A stretch of 64,000 bases of DNA from Anaerolineales bacterium. Its GTDB lineage: Bacteria > Chloroflexota > Anaerolineae > 4572-78 > J111. The position numbers and the translations under genes were made by a program. The DNA lies in the NCBI GenBank assembly GCA_015075405.1, contig JABTUK010000006.1, positions 186,001-250,000 of the forward strand. Direction: 5' to 3'. Shown here in pieces: positions 41,606 through 49,909 of this stretch; position 1 is the first letter of the stretch; the number at the start of each line of letters is the position of its first letter. The notes below the pieces were generated by a model. The model did no database searches. It saw nothing but the letters and a program-made list of their open reading frames with translations, and was not told the DNA's origin.

Positions 41606-43405
41606 TTAGCCTCGCTTGAACGTGCCCCATAAAAACGCGGCCAGGGCCAAAACCAGCAGCCCGCTTCCCCACAGATTGCCCTGGCTGTTGGTCTGAAGTT
41701 GAACCCCGGCCAGCAGCAGTGCGCTGGCTACTACCATCCAACCCAAACGGTTAAGGGCTTGTTCCAACCGCTGCACGGCTTTGCGGGCGTCGGGGGCCAG
41801 CGAGGTTTGCAGGGTCAGGCTGCCCCGCTGGGCCTGGGCCAAGACCCGGTCTAACTGCTGGGGTAAGTTAAAGAGTACCTGGCCCAGACTGATCGCTTCT
41901 TGCAGCCAGCCGCGCCAATTTTGTTGCAACTCTTCTTTGGCCAGCCGCTCGGCAAAAGGGATTGTTTCGGCCCACGGGTCAAATTCGGGGTCCAGGTTAG
42001 TGGCCATGCCCGATAAAATGCCGACCGCCCGGACCACGAACAGCATGTCTACCTGAAACTGAAACGGCGCTTCGTTAATGATGTCACGGTATTCCCGCAT
42101 AAAGTAGCGGGCTTCGCTAAAGGCAACATTGCTCATCTGACCCATACGCACCCCCCAAAAGCGCTCAAACATGGCCTCGTGAATTTCTTCCAGCCGCTTC
42201 AAATCCGCGCCGGGCAGCAGCACGCCCGCGCTCACATACGACTGCACCATTTTGTGCGCGTCGCGTGTGCCTACGGCAATGGCATATTCGCGCAGAGCCG
42301 CCCGCAGCCGTTCAGGAATGACGGCCACCATGCCAAAATCTACAAAAACAATTTGAAAAGGCCGGTTGGACTGGTAAGGGACAGGCTCGGTGGGGCCAAA
42401 GCGCGTCTCTTCGGGTTCAGCAGGATGCCGCAGCGGCTTGACAAAAATATTGCCAGGGTGGGGGTCGGCATGGACAAAATTGGTGATAAAAATCTGGCGC
42501 ATGTAAATGTTATAAAACTTCCGGGCTACCTGGGATAAATTGATGCCGGCGGCCTTAAGCCCGGCCAGATCCCCAATTTTCAGGTAGCCAACGTTTTCCA
42601 GGGTCAGAGTACGGGGACCGCAGTAATCCCAGTAAACTTTGGGGATATACACCTGCGGGTCATCGGCAAAATCCTGGGCAAAGTGTTCGGCGTGGCGGCC
42701 TTCGGCGGCAAAATCCAACTCGTTGCGGGTAACGGTGGTAAACTCTTCGGCCAGCCAATCCAGGTCAACCCGGCGGCTGACCCGTTTGTAAAACTTGAGC
42801 CAGCGAATGGCCAGGGCAATGGCGGCCAGATCGGTTTCAACCAGCACGTCAATGCCGGGCCGCAGCGCCTTAACCACTACTTCTTCGCCCGAAGGCAGCC
42901 GGGCCAGGTGCACCTGGGCCAGTGAGGCCGCCCCGACAGGCTGGGGCGAAAACCAGGTAAATAGCTCGGTCACAGGCCGGCCAAAATCAGCCTCGATTTG
43001 GGCCAGCACGTCTTCCAACCGTTCGGGCGGCACTTCGTCTTGCAGGCCGGCCAACTCGCGGGTAACTTCGCCAGGCAGAATGTCTACCCGGATGCTGAGA
43101 AACTGGCCCAGTTTTATCAACACCCCGCCCATTTCCAGGGCCAGCGCCCGATAATTGCGGGCAATCTTTTGCCAGCGGGGCAGGCGGGGTGTGCGCAGCC
43201 ACCTCAACCCAGGCCGGTTGAGTACAATATCCCACCAGATAACCTGGAGAAAGGCTTTAGCAAAAAACCAGCGCACTTTGCGGTAGCGCTGCCAATTTAT
43301 TTTGGTCGAGTCGAGGGGGGCTGCGCCTGACTGAAGTATCTGCCCCAGTTGGTCGTGTAAATCTTGCTGAATTTCCTCAGGGGTGCGCGAGTGATGGCTG
43401 GACAA
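41606..43405 (-). CDS. AarF/ABC1/UbiB-family kinase-like protein
   Basis: A 599-residue ABC1 protein. Hallmarks: ALEMGGVLIKLGQFLSIRVD (KxGQ), PVGAASLAQVHLARL, VVVKALRPGIDVLVETDLAA (Lys), NELDFAAEGRHAEHFAQDF, FVHADPHPGNIFV and IVFVDFGMVAVI (metal Asp). Two C-terminal transmembrane helices (GWMVVASALLLAGVQL and GSGLLVLALAAFLWGTF). The family supports quinone biosynthesis or lipid handling, with ATPase activity. It ends five bases from the cyclase stop, convergent. Confidence 0.93.
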   Translation of the reverse strand: MSSHHSRTPEEIQQDLHDQLGQILQSGAAPLDSTKINWQRYRKVRWFFAKAFLQVIWWDIVLNRPGLRWLRTPRLPRWQKIARNYRALALEMGGVLIKLGQFLSIRVDILPGEVTRELAGLQDEVPPERLEDVLAQIEADFGRPVTELFTWFSPQPVGAASLAQVHLARLPSGEEVVVKALRPGIDVLVETDLAAIALAIRWLKFYKRVSRRVDLDWLAEEFTTVTRNELDFAAEGRHAEHFAQDFADDPQVYIPKVYWDYCGPRTLTLENVGYLKIGDLAGLKAAGINLSQVARKFYNIYMRQIFITNFVHADPHPGNIFVKPLRHPAEPEETRFGPTEPVPYQSNRPFQIVFVDFGMVAVIPERLRAALREYAIAVGTRDAHKMVQSYVSAGVLLPGADLKRLEEIHEAMFERFWGVRMGQMSNVAFSEARYFMREYRDIINEAPFQFQVDMLFVVRAVGILSGMATNLDPEFDPWAETIPFAERLAKEELQQNWRGWLQEAISLGQVLFNLPQQLDRVLAQAQRGSLTLQTSLAPDARKAVQRLEQALNRLGWMVVASALLLAGVQLQTNSQGNLWGSGLLVLALAAFLWGTFKRG

Positions 43406-43536
43406 AGGATTGGGTCGCTTTCGTAAGAATTAGCATATTATAGTAGTTTCCCAGGTTGTTTCCAATTATCCCGCGCTCGCCCGGATGGATGAGTAAATCT
43501 CACTACAAGTGTGTCCAGACCGCCGTCCAAAGACGA

Positions 43537-43567
43537 TTGAAATATTTGGCTCGATTTGTGGTATAAT
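43537..43567 (+). promoter_or_regulatory. Candidate promoter for sppA
   Basis: Extended -10 tggtataat at 43559-43567; ttgaaa at 43537-43542 as a -35 with 19-bp spacing, slightly long. 51 bases upstream of the start codon. Confidence 0.5.
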
Positions 43568-43618
43568 TCTTGTGAAATTCGCCTTTCCTGACTACGACAC
43601 CCATCAAGGAGTAATGAA

Positions 43619-44572
43619 ATGAACAGAAAAACATGGTATTGGATTATTGGCTTAACCCTGGTTGGCTTGCTGGTTTGTGGCGGTCTAGTTGGTCTGGGTT
43701 TGCTGATTGCCAACAGCATAAACAGCGAGGGCGGCCCGGCCTTTGGCGATGCCGTTGCTATTGTGCGGGTCGAGGGCGTTATTCTGCCCGGCGAAGCCCC
43801 TGCCCCCAACCCATTCAGTGCCGACAGCGGCGGGGCCTTCAGCCAGCAAATCATTGAAAATCTTAAGGACGCCAACGAAGATGAAAGCGTTAAGGCCGTC
43901 GTCCTGTTTGTTGACAGCCCCGGCGGCAGCGTTTTTGCTTCCGATGAAATTTACCTGCAAATCAAAGCGATGAATAAGCCGATTATTGCGGCCATGGGCA
44001 GCCTGGCCGCTTCCGGGGGCTATTACGTTTCCGCCCCTACCCAGGAAATCTGGGCCAGCCCTCACACCCTTACCTGCTCGATTGGGGTGATTAGCCAATT
44101 TATCAACCTGGAGGGATTTGCCGAAGAGTATGGCATTACCACCATCACCGTCAAAAGCGGCAAATACAAGGATACCGGCAACCCCTTCCGCGAATTTACC
44201 GACGAGGATCAAGCTTTGTGGCAGGCGATCATTGATGAATCTTACAGTGAGTTTGTGCGCATCGTGGCCGAAGGGCGCAAGATGGGCGACGAACAAGTCC
44301 GGGAACTGGCCGATGGCCGGGTTTGCACCGGCAAACAGGCCAAAGCGATGGGCCTGGTAGATAATCTGGGCTATCTGCCCGACGCCATTGACCGCGCCGC
44401 CGAGCTAGGCGGCATCAGCGGCGAACCGCGCCTGGTGGAGTATAACCGGCCGGTAAGCTTCTTCCAAGCATTGGGCAGCGCGTTCAATCGGCCCAGCCCG
44501 GTTGAGGAAGTTAAGCAGCTCCTCCAGTTCAATGCCGGGTCGCCGTTAATGTATCTGTACGTTGCACCCTGA
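43619..44572 (+). CDS. sppA: Signal peptide peptidase SppA-like serine protease
   Basis: A 317-residue protein. An N-terminal anchor (WYWIIGLTLVGLLVCGGLVG) is followed by a ClpP-fold S49 domain: AVVLFVDSPGGSVFASDEIY, MGSLAASGGYYVSAP with the catalytic Ser and ITTITVKSGKYKDTGNPFRE with the catalytic Lys. It digests cleaved signal peptides in the membrane. The short, single-domain form is the Gram-positive type. Shine-Dalgarno aaggagtaatg. The next genes are an A+T-rich HEPN/MNT pair. Confidence 0.93.
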   Translation: MNRKTWYWIIGLTLVGLLVCGGLVGLGLLIANSINSEGGPAFGDAVAIVRVEGVILPGEAPAPNPFSADSGGAFSQQIIENLKDANEDESVKAVVLFVDSPGGSVFASDEIYLQIKAMNKPIIAAMGSLAASGGYYVSAPTQEIWASPHTLTCSIGVISQFINLEGFAEEYGITTITVKSGKYKDTGNPFREFTDEDQALWQAIIDESYSEFVRIVAEGRKMGDEQVRELADGRVCTGKQAKAMGLVDNLGYLPDAIDRAAELGGISGEPRLVEYNRPVSFFQALGSAFNRPSPVEEVKQLLQFNAGSPLMYLYVAP

Positions 44573-44580
44573 AGTACAAG

Positions 44581-44982
44581 ATGACCCCTCAAGAAAAAGT
44601 TGAGCATTGGCTTGACATAGCTGAATACGACCTTGAGACAGCCGTAGCAATGCAGAGCAGTGGTCGTTATCTGTATACGGTTTTCACCTGCCAGCAAGCC
44701 TTAGAAAAATTACTAAAAGCCATCCATATTCAGCAAAAAGGTGAAGAAGCGCCTCGGACGCATAATTTGCTCCATCTTTTCAGGTTACTTAATCTCCCCC
44801 AACGAATGGATTATCTCCAGACGATGACAAGTCTTAATACCTACTATCTTGAAGGACGATACCCTGCTTATAAGCAAAAATTGTCACAATTGCTTGATAA
44901 AAAAAGCGCCCAGACTTTTTTGGATGAAACAAAGGAAATTTTTCAATGGCTGAAATCTCAGTTACCCTTGAACAGACCCTAA
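44581..44982 (+). CDS. HEPN-domain protein of HEPN/MNT module
   Basis: A 133-residue helical HEPN protein: MTPQEKVEHWLDIAEYDLET, YTVFTCQQALEKLLKAIHIQ, EAPRTHNLLHLFRLL. HEPN proteins of this size are toxin-like partners of MNT nucleotidyltransferases (type VII systems), the MNT AMPylating the HEPN. The RX4-6H ribonuclease motif is not in canonical spacing, so RNase activity is uncertain. It overlaps the MNT gene by 37 bases. A+T-richer than the flanking genes, suggesting acquisition. Confidence 0.9.
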   Translation: MTPQEKVEHWLDIAEYDLETAVAMQSSGRYLYTVFTCQQALEKLLKAIHIQQKGEEAPRTHNLLHLFRLLNLPQRMDYLQTMTSLNTYYLEGRYPAYKQKLSQLLDKKSAQTFLDETKEIFQWLKSQLPLNRP

Positions 44983-45290
44983 AAAATTATCTCAATGATT
45001 TGGCCAAGTATTACCAACTTGATCATGTTATTCTTTTTGGTTCTATAGCTCAAGGCACAGCTACACCAGATAGTGATATTGACTTGGCCATTTTCTCGGC
45101 CGATGCCACCGACGAAAACCGGTTGCAGATCATGGCTGACTGCTGGCTAAAAACTTTACCTTATCCCTTCGATATCCAGCCGGTAGTTTACCCATTAGCT
45201 GATTACAAGGGTGGTAATGATTTTATTCAAAAAGAAATTATCGCCCGCGGAATTGAAATTCCTAGCCCAAAGCTAAACGAACAGGTATAA
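44946..45290 (+). CDS. MNT nucleotidyltransferase-domain antitoxin
   Basis: A 114-residue minimal nucleotidyltransferase: HVILFGSIAQGTATPDSDID shows the GSx10DxD active site, DLAIF follows, and a second acidic site may be the Asp in FDIQPVVYP. Paired with and overlapping the HEPN gene. In characterised pairs such enzymes add AMP to a Tyr of the HEPN partner to silence it. aaggaaat precedes the ATG inside the HEPN gene. Confidence 0.9.
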   Translation: MAEISVTLEQTLKNYLNDLAKYYQLDHVILFGSIAQGTATPDSDIDLAIFSADATDENRLQIMADCWLKTLPYPFDIQPVVYPLADYKGGNDFIQKEIIARGIEIPSPKLNEQV

Positions 45291-45319
45291 AAGCGAGTAA
45301 GTGAAATAAGGAGAACCTA

Positions 45320-46624
45320 GTGCGCGCCGTAGATATTATTGCTAAAAAGCGAGACAAACAAGAACTGACCAGCGACGAACTCAAATTCTTTGTCGAGGGT
45401 TACACCCGCGGCGACATTCCCGACTACCAGGCCAGCGCCTGGTGTATGGCCGTGCTGCTCAACGGCATGACCGAAGCCGAAGCCACCGCGCTGACCCTGC
45501 ACATGGCCCGCTCGGGCGACACGCTGGATTTGCACCCCATCGCTCCGTTTGTGGTAGACAAGCACTCCACCGGCGGCGTGGGCGATAAAACCACCCTGGT
45601 GGTTGCGCCGCTGGTGGCCTGTCACGGCCTGCCGGTGGGCAAAATGAGCGGGCGGGGACTGGGCTTTTCCGGGGGCACGATTGATAAGCTGGAAAGTATT
45701 CGCGGTTTCAACGTCAGCCTGACCACCGCCCAGTTTATGGACATGCTGGCCCAGCATGGCGTCGTCGTTTCCGGCCAGAGCGCCGACCTGGCCCCGGCGG
45801 ATGGCAAATTTTACGCCCTGCGTGATGTGACCGCCACCGTCGAAAGTTTGCCTCTAATTGCCGCCAGCGTGATGAGCAAAAAGATCGCCGCCGGGGCCGA
45901 TGCGATTGTGCTGGATGTCAAGGTGGGCCAGGGCGCGTTCATGAAAACGGTCGAGCAGGCCGAGGCGCTGGCCCGGCTGATGGTCAAGATTGGGCAAGGC
46001 GTCGGGCGCAAGGTAGCGGCGGTGCTGACGGATATGAACCAGCCCTTAGGCGCTGCCGTTGGTAATGCGCTGGAAGTGCGGGAAACCATCGAGACTTTGC
46101 GCGGCGGCGGCCCCGCTGATTTCCGCCAGCACTGTCTCACCATCGGCGGCAAAATGCTGGAACTGGCCGGCAAAGCGGGCAGCCTGACCGAGGGCGAGCG
46201 CATGCTGGCCGAGTCGCTGGACAACGGCCAAGCCTGGGCCAAGTTTGTGGAATGGATCACCGCCCAGGGTGGCGACCGCAGCCAGTTGGAAAACCCGGAC
46301 CTGTTGCCAACGGCCACGCTGATTGAAACCGTCGCCGCTCCCCGCGGCGGCTTTATCGCCGGGGTAGACGCCGCCGAAGTCGGCAAAACCGGGGTGGATT
46401 TGGGCGGCGGCCGGGCCAAAAAGGGCGACCCGATTGATTACGCCGTCGGGATTCTTGTCCACGCTAAAGTGGGCGCGCAACTGGCCCAGGGCGACCTGCT
46501 CTTCACCATCCATGCCAATGATCCGGCCAAACTCGAAGCCGCCCGCCAACGGCTCTTGGCGGCTGTCGCCTGGAGTGAGACGGCGGTCTCCGCGCCGCCG
46601 CATACGTTGATGATAATTGAGTGA
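45320..46624 (+). CDS. deoA: Pyrimidine/thymidine nucleoside phosphorylase
   Basis: A 434-residue protein starting at GTG 45320 (aaggag seven bases upstream). MRAVDIIAKKRDKQELTSDE, DKHSTGGVGDKTTLVVAPLV (phosphate-binding), MSGRGLGFSGGTIDKLESI and KKIAAGADAIVLDVKVGQGA are signatures of class II nucleoside phosphorylases. It cleaves thymidine, uridine or deoxyuridine with phosphate for salvage. The length fits the family (430-440). Whether it is thymidine-specific or pyrimidine-broad is not decided by the sequence read. Confidence 0.95.
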   Translation: MRAVDIIAKKRDKQELTSDELKFFVEGYTRGDIPDYQASAWCMAVLLNGMTEAEATALTLHMARSGDTLDLHPIAPFVVDKHSTGGVGDKTTLVVAPLVACHGLPVGKMSGRGLGFSGGTIDKLESIRGFNVSLTTAQFMDMLAQHGVVVSGQSADLAPADGKFYALRDVTATVESLPLIAASVMSKKIAAGADAIVLDVKVGQGAFMKTVEQAEALARLMVKIGQGVGRKVAAVLTDMNQPLGAAVGNALEVRETIETLRGGGPADFRQHCLTIGGKMLELAGKAGSLTEGERMLAESLDNGQAWAKFVEWITAQGGDRSQLENPDLLPTATLIETVAAPRGGFIAGVDAAEVGKTGVDLGGGRAKKGDPIDYAVGILVHAKVGAQLAQGDLLFTIHANDPAKLEAARQRLLAAVAWSETAVSAPPHTLMIIE

Positions 46625-46631
46625 TTATTGA

Positions 46632-47315
46632 GTGAATTCGAAGGAAACCTTTTTTGCTTGTTTGCGAGATGAATGGATCCCGCTGTTGCGCCGTTTAGGG
46701 TTTAAGGGAAGTGGGCAACGCTTTCAGCGAGACCTGGATCAGGTGGTCCATGTTATTGGGGTGCAGGTCAACAAATATGGTGGAAGCTGCTGCGTGAATT
46801 TGGGGTTGCACTTGCGCTTTCTTCCGTTTACCAACAATCAATTTCTTGCACCGGGAGAGAAAATTAGGGCCGAGTCATGCGAATTTCAGTGGCGTTTGAC
46901 ACCCCTCGGTTATACAGATTACTGGTGGGCCTTTGAACAAGGAGTGAAGGCTCATCTGCCACTTGGCCTGCTTGACAAAGCGAGCACGGGGCCTGTTGAG
47001 GCAGCGCATCACCTGATTCATACGTTTGAAACTTATGGCGAACCACGCTTTCAAACGGTGACGACAGTGGCCCAGGTATCCGAAGTAATCCAGGTTGAAG
47101 ATATTGAGCGTAGCTGGCCTATCTCCCCCTTGTACTCCTTTACTCCGGGCCGAGCGGGTCTCACAATGGCCCGCATTTACGAGTATCTGGGCAATTGGGA
47201 ACGGGCTTCTGAGTTTGCGCGGGCAGGGCTTTCACGGGTAGATCAAGCAAAGGCTGTGCGAATAGCGCTCGAGGAGCTTCTGAACCGGCTAGAGATGCAA
47301 AGCAGCTTATCTTAA
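46632..47315 (+). CDS. DUF4304-domain protein
   Basis: A 227-residue soluble protein starting at GTG 46632, seven bases after the phosphorylase stop. The N-terminal WIPLLRRLGFKGSGQRFQRD, VVHVIGVQVNKYGGSCCVNL and GLHLRFLPF fit DUF4304. The C-terminal part (ARIYEYLGNWERASEFARAG) is TPR-like. Function of the family is unknown. The initiation region is weak. Possibly cotranscribed with the phosphorylase. Confidence 0.8.
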   Translation: MNSKETFFACLRDEWIPLLRRLGFKGSGQRFQRDLDQVVHVIGVQVNKYGGSCCVNLGLHLRFLPFTNNQFLAPGEKIRAESCEFQWRLTPLGYTDYWWAFEQGVKAHLPLGLLDKASTGPVEAAHHLIHTFETYGEPRFQTVTTVAQVSEVIQVEDIERSWPISPLYSFTPGRAGLTMARIYEYLGNWERASEFARAGLSRVDQAKAVRIALEELLNRLEMQSSLS

Positions 47316-47335
47316 AAGCTATCGCTCCTTCGCAT

Positions 47336-48328
47336 ATGAACATCTTCTTCAAACAGTCCAACCTCATCGTCATCTACCTCCTGGCCGCCCTGCTGATCTT
47401 TGGCATTAGCGGCTACATGTTCATCGAGGGCTGGAGCTTCCTCGAAGCCCTTTACATGACCGTGATTACGATGGCCACCATCGGCTTTAGCGAGGTCAGG
47501 CCCCTCTCGGCGGAGGGGCGTATTTTTACCCTGACCTTAATTGTTTTTGGTGTGATTACCGCTACCTATTCGATTAGCACCGTCATCGAGTTTTTTACCT
47601 CAACTGAGCTGCAAGAGCAGCTTCGGGAGCGCAGGAGGCGCAAAGCTTTGGCCCAGATTACCGATCACTGCATCATTTGTGGTTTTGGCCGCATGGGGCG
47701 CTCGCTGACCAATGAGCTAAAGGCCCGCAGTACCCCGTTTATCGTCCTCGATCAAAGCGTCGAAGCGATTGAAAAATGCCATCACCTGGGCTTCCCGGCT
47801 ATTCTGGGCAATGCCGCCGACGAGCGTATTTTACACGAGGCCGGCATCGAGCGGGCCAGTTCGCTGGTGGCCGCAGCCAACTCCGACGCCGAGAATGTTT
47901 TTATTATCCTCACCGCCAAAAGTATCCGGCCTGACCTACCGATCATCGCCCGGACTCATTCCGAAGCCTCGATTCCCAAGCTGGAAAGAGCCGGGGCCGA
48001 GACGGTCATTTCACCCTACGCTATTGCCGGGCGGCGGGTGGCCCAGTTATTGACCCACCCCAATGTAACTAACTTTCTCGACGGGGTGCTGGAATTTGGC
48101 GACCAGCAGATGCGCCTGGAAGAGTTTATTATTGAGTCAGGCTCCCCCCTGGCCGGCCTGTCCCTGCGCGAAGCCCGGCTGAAAGTAGCCGTGCTGGCCG
48201 TGCTGCACCCCGAACAGGACTTGCTCTCGCACCCCAACGCCGAAACCCGGCTGCTGCCCGGCGCAGCCATCATTGTGATGGGCGTTGACGCCGAGTTGAA
48301 TAATTTGGCCCAATTGGTTAAAGGATAA
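47336..48328 (+). CDS. Two-TM potassium channel with RCK (TrkA) domains
   Basis: A 330-residue protein. Residues about 9-95 are a two-helix channel pore (LIVIYLLAALLIFGISGYMF, pore loop and filter TMATIGFSEV, then TLIVFGVITATYSISTVIEF). Filter TIGFSEV differs from the common TVGYGD. Residues about 110-230 are the RCK N domain (HCIICGFGRMGRSLTNELKA, Rossmann GxGxxG), and the final 80 residues the RCK C domain. It should form ligand-gated K+ channels. Start ATG without a good Shine-Dalgarno. Confidence 0.92.
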   Translation: MNIFFKQSNLIVIYLLAALLIFGISGYMFIEGWSFLEALYMTVITMATIGFSEVRPLSAEGRIFTLTLIVFGVITATYSISTVIEFFTSTELQEQLRERRRRKALAQITDHCIICGFGRMGRSLTNELKARSTPFIVLDQSVEAIEKCHHLGFPAILGNAADERILHEAGIERASSLVAAANSDAENVFIILTAKSIRPDLPIIARTHSEASIPKLERAGAETVISPYAIAGRRVAQLLTHPNVTNFLDGVLEFGDQQMRLEEFIIESGSPLAGLSLREARLKVAVLAVLHPEQDLLSHPNAETRLLPGAAIIVMGVDAELNNLAQLVKG

Positions 48329-48366
48329 TTTTGGGTGTAAGCAGTTTTTGGGTATATTTAACATCA

Positions 48367-48426
48367 CTGGAAGGGTGGAAGCATGGAAGGTTGGATGAAT
48401 AAGAGAATTCTTCCAGCCTTCCAAAA
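48367..48426. repeat. GGAAGGTT octamer inverted repeat
   Basis: Left ggaagggtggaagcatggaa and ggttgg, right cttccagccttccaaaaa. It lies in the gap after the channel gene. Confidence 0.65.
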
Positions 48427-48437
48427 ATAAAGGAAAC

Positions 48438-48561
48438 GTTACTACTCAAGCTCATGTCATTTCGAGCGACGAAGGAGCGAGAAATCCCCAGGGCACAATA
48501 TATAAAAGTTAGGTATCGGGGATTTCTCCCTGCGGTCGAAATGACATGGCTAAGCAGTTAC
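48438..48561. mobile_element. MITE-like element, family A copy 3
   Basis: Complete copy with ends gttactactcaagctcatgt and atgacatggctaagcagtta(c), giving about 30-bp terminal inverted repeats. Inside, cgagcgacgaaggagcgaga pairs with ggggatttctccctgcggtc. It is the last element before the desulfurase gene. Confidence 0.8.
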
Positions 48562-48580
48562 AAGGAAACAAGGTTATACC

Positions 48581-49765
48581 ATGAGTTCAACCAAAGAAAT
48601 CTATCTGGATCACGCTGCCTCGACCCCCACCGACCCGCAGGTGGTCGAGGCGATGCTGCCTTATTTTACCGAGATTTACGGCAATGCCTCGGGGCTGCAC
48701 AAACAGGCCCGTGCCAGCGCCCGCGCTATTGACGAGGCTCGCCATAAGGTGGCCGACATTTTGGGCTGTTCGCCCAAAGAAATTGTCTTTACTGCCTGCG
48801 GCAGCGAGAGCGACAACATCGCCATTCGCGGGGTGGCCTGGGCGCAGCGACAGGCCGGCAAAGGTCATCACCTGATTACCACGCCGGTCGAGCATCACGC
48901 CGTAGACCACACCTTTAACCAGTTGTGCGACAAATTCGGCTTTGAGCAAACCGTTGTGCCGGTGGACCGCTACGGCGTGGTCAACCCCGCCGACATTGCC
49001 GCCGCCATCCGGCCTGAGACGGTGCTGATCAGCGTTATGTACGCCAATAACGAGGTCGGCTCCATCCAACCCATTGCCGAAATCGGGACGCTGGCCCGCG
49101 AGCGCGGCATTGCCTTTCACACCGACGCCGTGCAGGCCGCAGCCTATGAACCATTGAATGTTGACTCGTTGAACGTTGATTTGCTGGCAATTTCGGGGCA
49201 TAAAATTTATGCGCCCAAAGGGATTGGGATTCTGTACGTGCGGAAGAATACGCCGCTGCTGTCGCCGTTTACCGGCGGCAGCCACGAAAACAACCGCCGG
49301 CCCGGCACCGAAAACGTGCCTTACATTGTCGGTATTGCCAGAGCGTTGGAGTTGGTGCAGGGGCATCGCTCGACGGAAAATGAGCGGCAAGGAGCGCTGC
49401 GCGACCGGCTGATGAGCGGTATTTTGCAAACGATTCCCGGCAGTGAACTGACCGGCCATCCCACCCGGCGGCTGGCCAATCACGCCAGTTTTGTCTTTGC
49501 TGGCTGCGAAGCCGATGCGATTCTGATGCGCCTAGATATGGCCGGCATCGAAGCCGCCAGCGGCAGCGCCTGTACCACCGGCATGCCCGAACCCAGCCAT
49601 GTGCTCACCGCTATGGGCATCCCGCACGAGCTTGCCCTGAGCGCGCTGCGTCTGACCGTAGGCCGGCAAACCACCGAAGCTGACATCGAAACTGTCCTGA
49701 ACATCCTGCCCGGCGTCATCGAGAAAGTGCGCCAACTCAATCCGGCCTATGAGCCGGCATTTTAG
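48581..49765 (+). CDS. Cysteine desulfurase
   Basis: A 394-residue class V aminotransferase of the NifS/IscS type. KEIYLDHAASTPTDPQVVEA, EIVFTACGSESDNIAIRG, TTPVEHHAVDHT, HTDAVQAAAYEPLNVDSL, LAISGHKIYAPKGIGIL (PLP Lys about 207) and the persulfide Cys in AASGSACTTGMPEPSHV (about 328). It takes sulfur from cysteine for Fe-S clusters and tRNA thiolation. mnmA follows downstream, so sulfur supply for tRNA 2-thiouridine is likely. SufS/IscS subtype not fixed. Confidence 0.95.
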   Translation: MSSTKEIYLDHAASTPTDPQVVEAMLPYFTEIYGNASGLHKQARASARAIDEARHKVADILGCSPKEIVFTACGSESDNIAIRGVAWAQRQAGKGHHLITTPVEHHAVDHTFNQLCDKFGFEQTVVPVDRYGVVNPADIAAAIRPETVLISVMYANNEVGSIQPIAEIGTLARERGIAFHTDAVQAAAYEPLNVDSLNVDLLAISGHKIYAPKGIGILYVRKNTPLLSPFTGGSHENNRRPGTENVPYIVGIARALELVQGHRSTENERQGALRDRLMSGILQTIPGSELTGHPTRRLANHASFVFAGCEADAILMRLDMAGIEAASGSACTTGMPEPSHVLTAMGIPHELALSALRLTVGRQTTEADIETVLNILPGVIEKVRQLNPAYEPAF

Positions 49766-49796
49766 CCAGTCCACTTTATTTATGATACAATCATCG

Positions 49797-49824
49797 AGAC
49801 GGGCTGGCACAGGCCCGTCTTTTA
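49797..49824 (+). terminator. Rho-independent terminator after cysteine desulfurase
   Basis: Stem gacgggc / gcccgtc with an 8-base loop, followed by tctttt. It separates the desulfurase from mnmA transcripts, although read-through is possible. Confidence 0.8.
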
Positions 49825-49828
49825 GTTA

Positions 49829-49898
49829 TGACCGGAGACGGAAGACCGGGGACCGGAGAGGATTAAAACCCGGTCTCCCGTCTCCGGTCCCCGGTCCT
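49829..49898. repeat. GACCGGA heptamer inverted repeat
   Basis: Units gaccgga, gacggaa, gaccggg, gaccgga and then inverted cggtctcccgtctccggtcc. Same heptamer as 14199-14227. Confidence 0.8.
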
Positions 49899-49909
49899 TT
49901 TGAGAGCTT

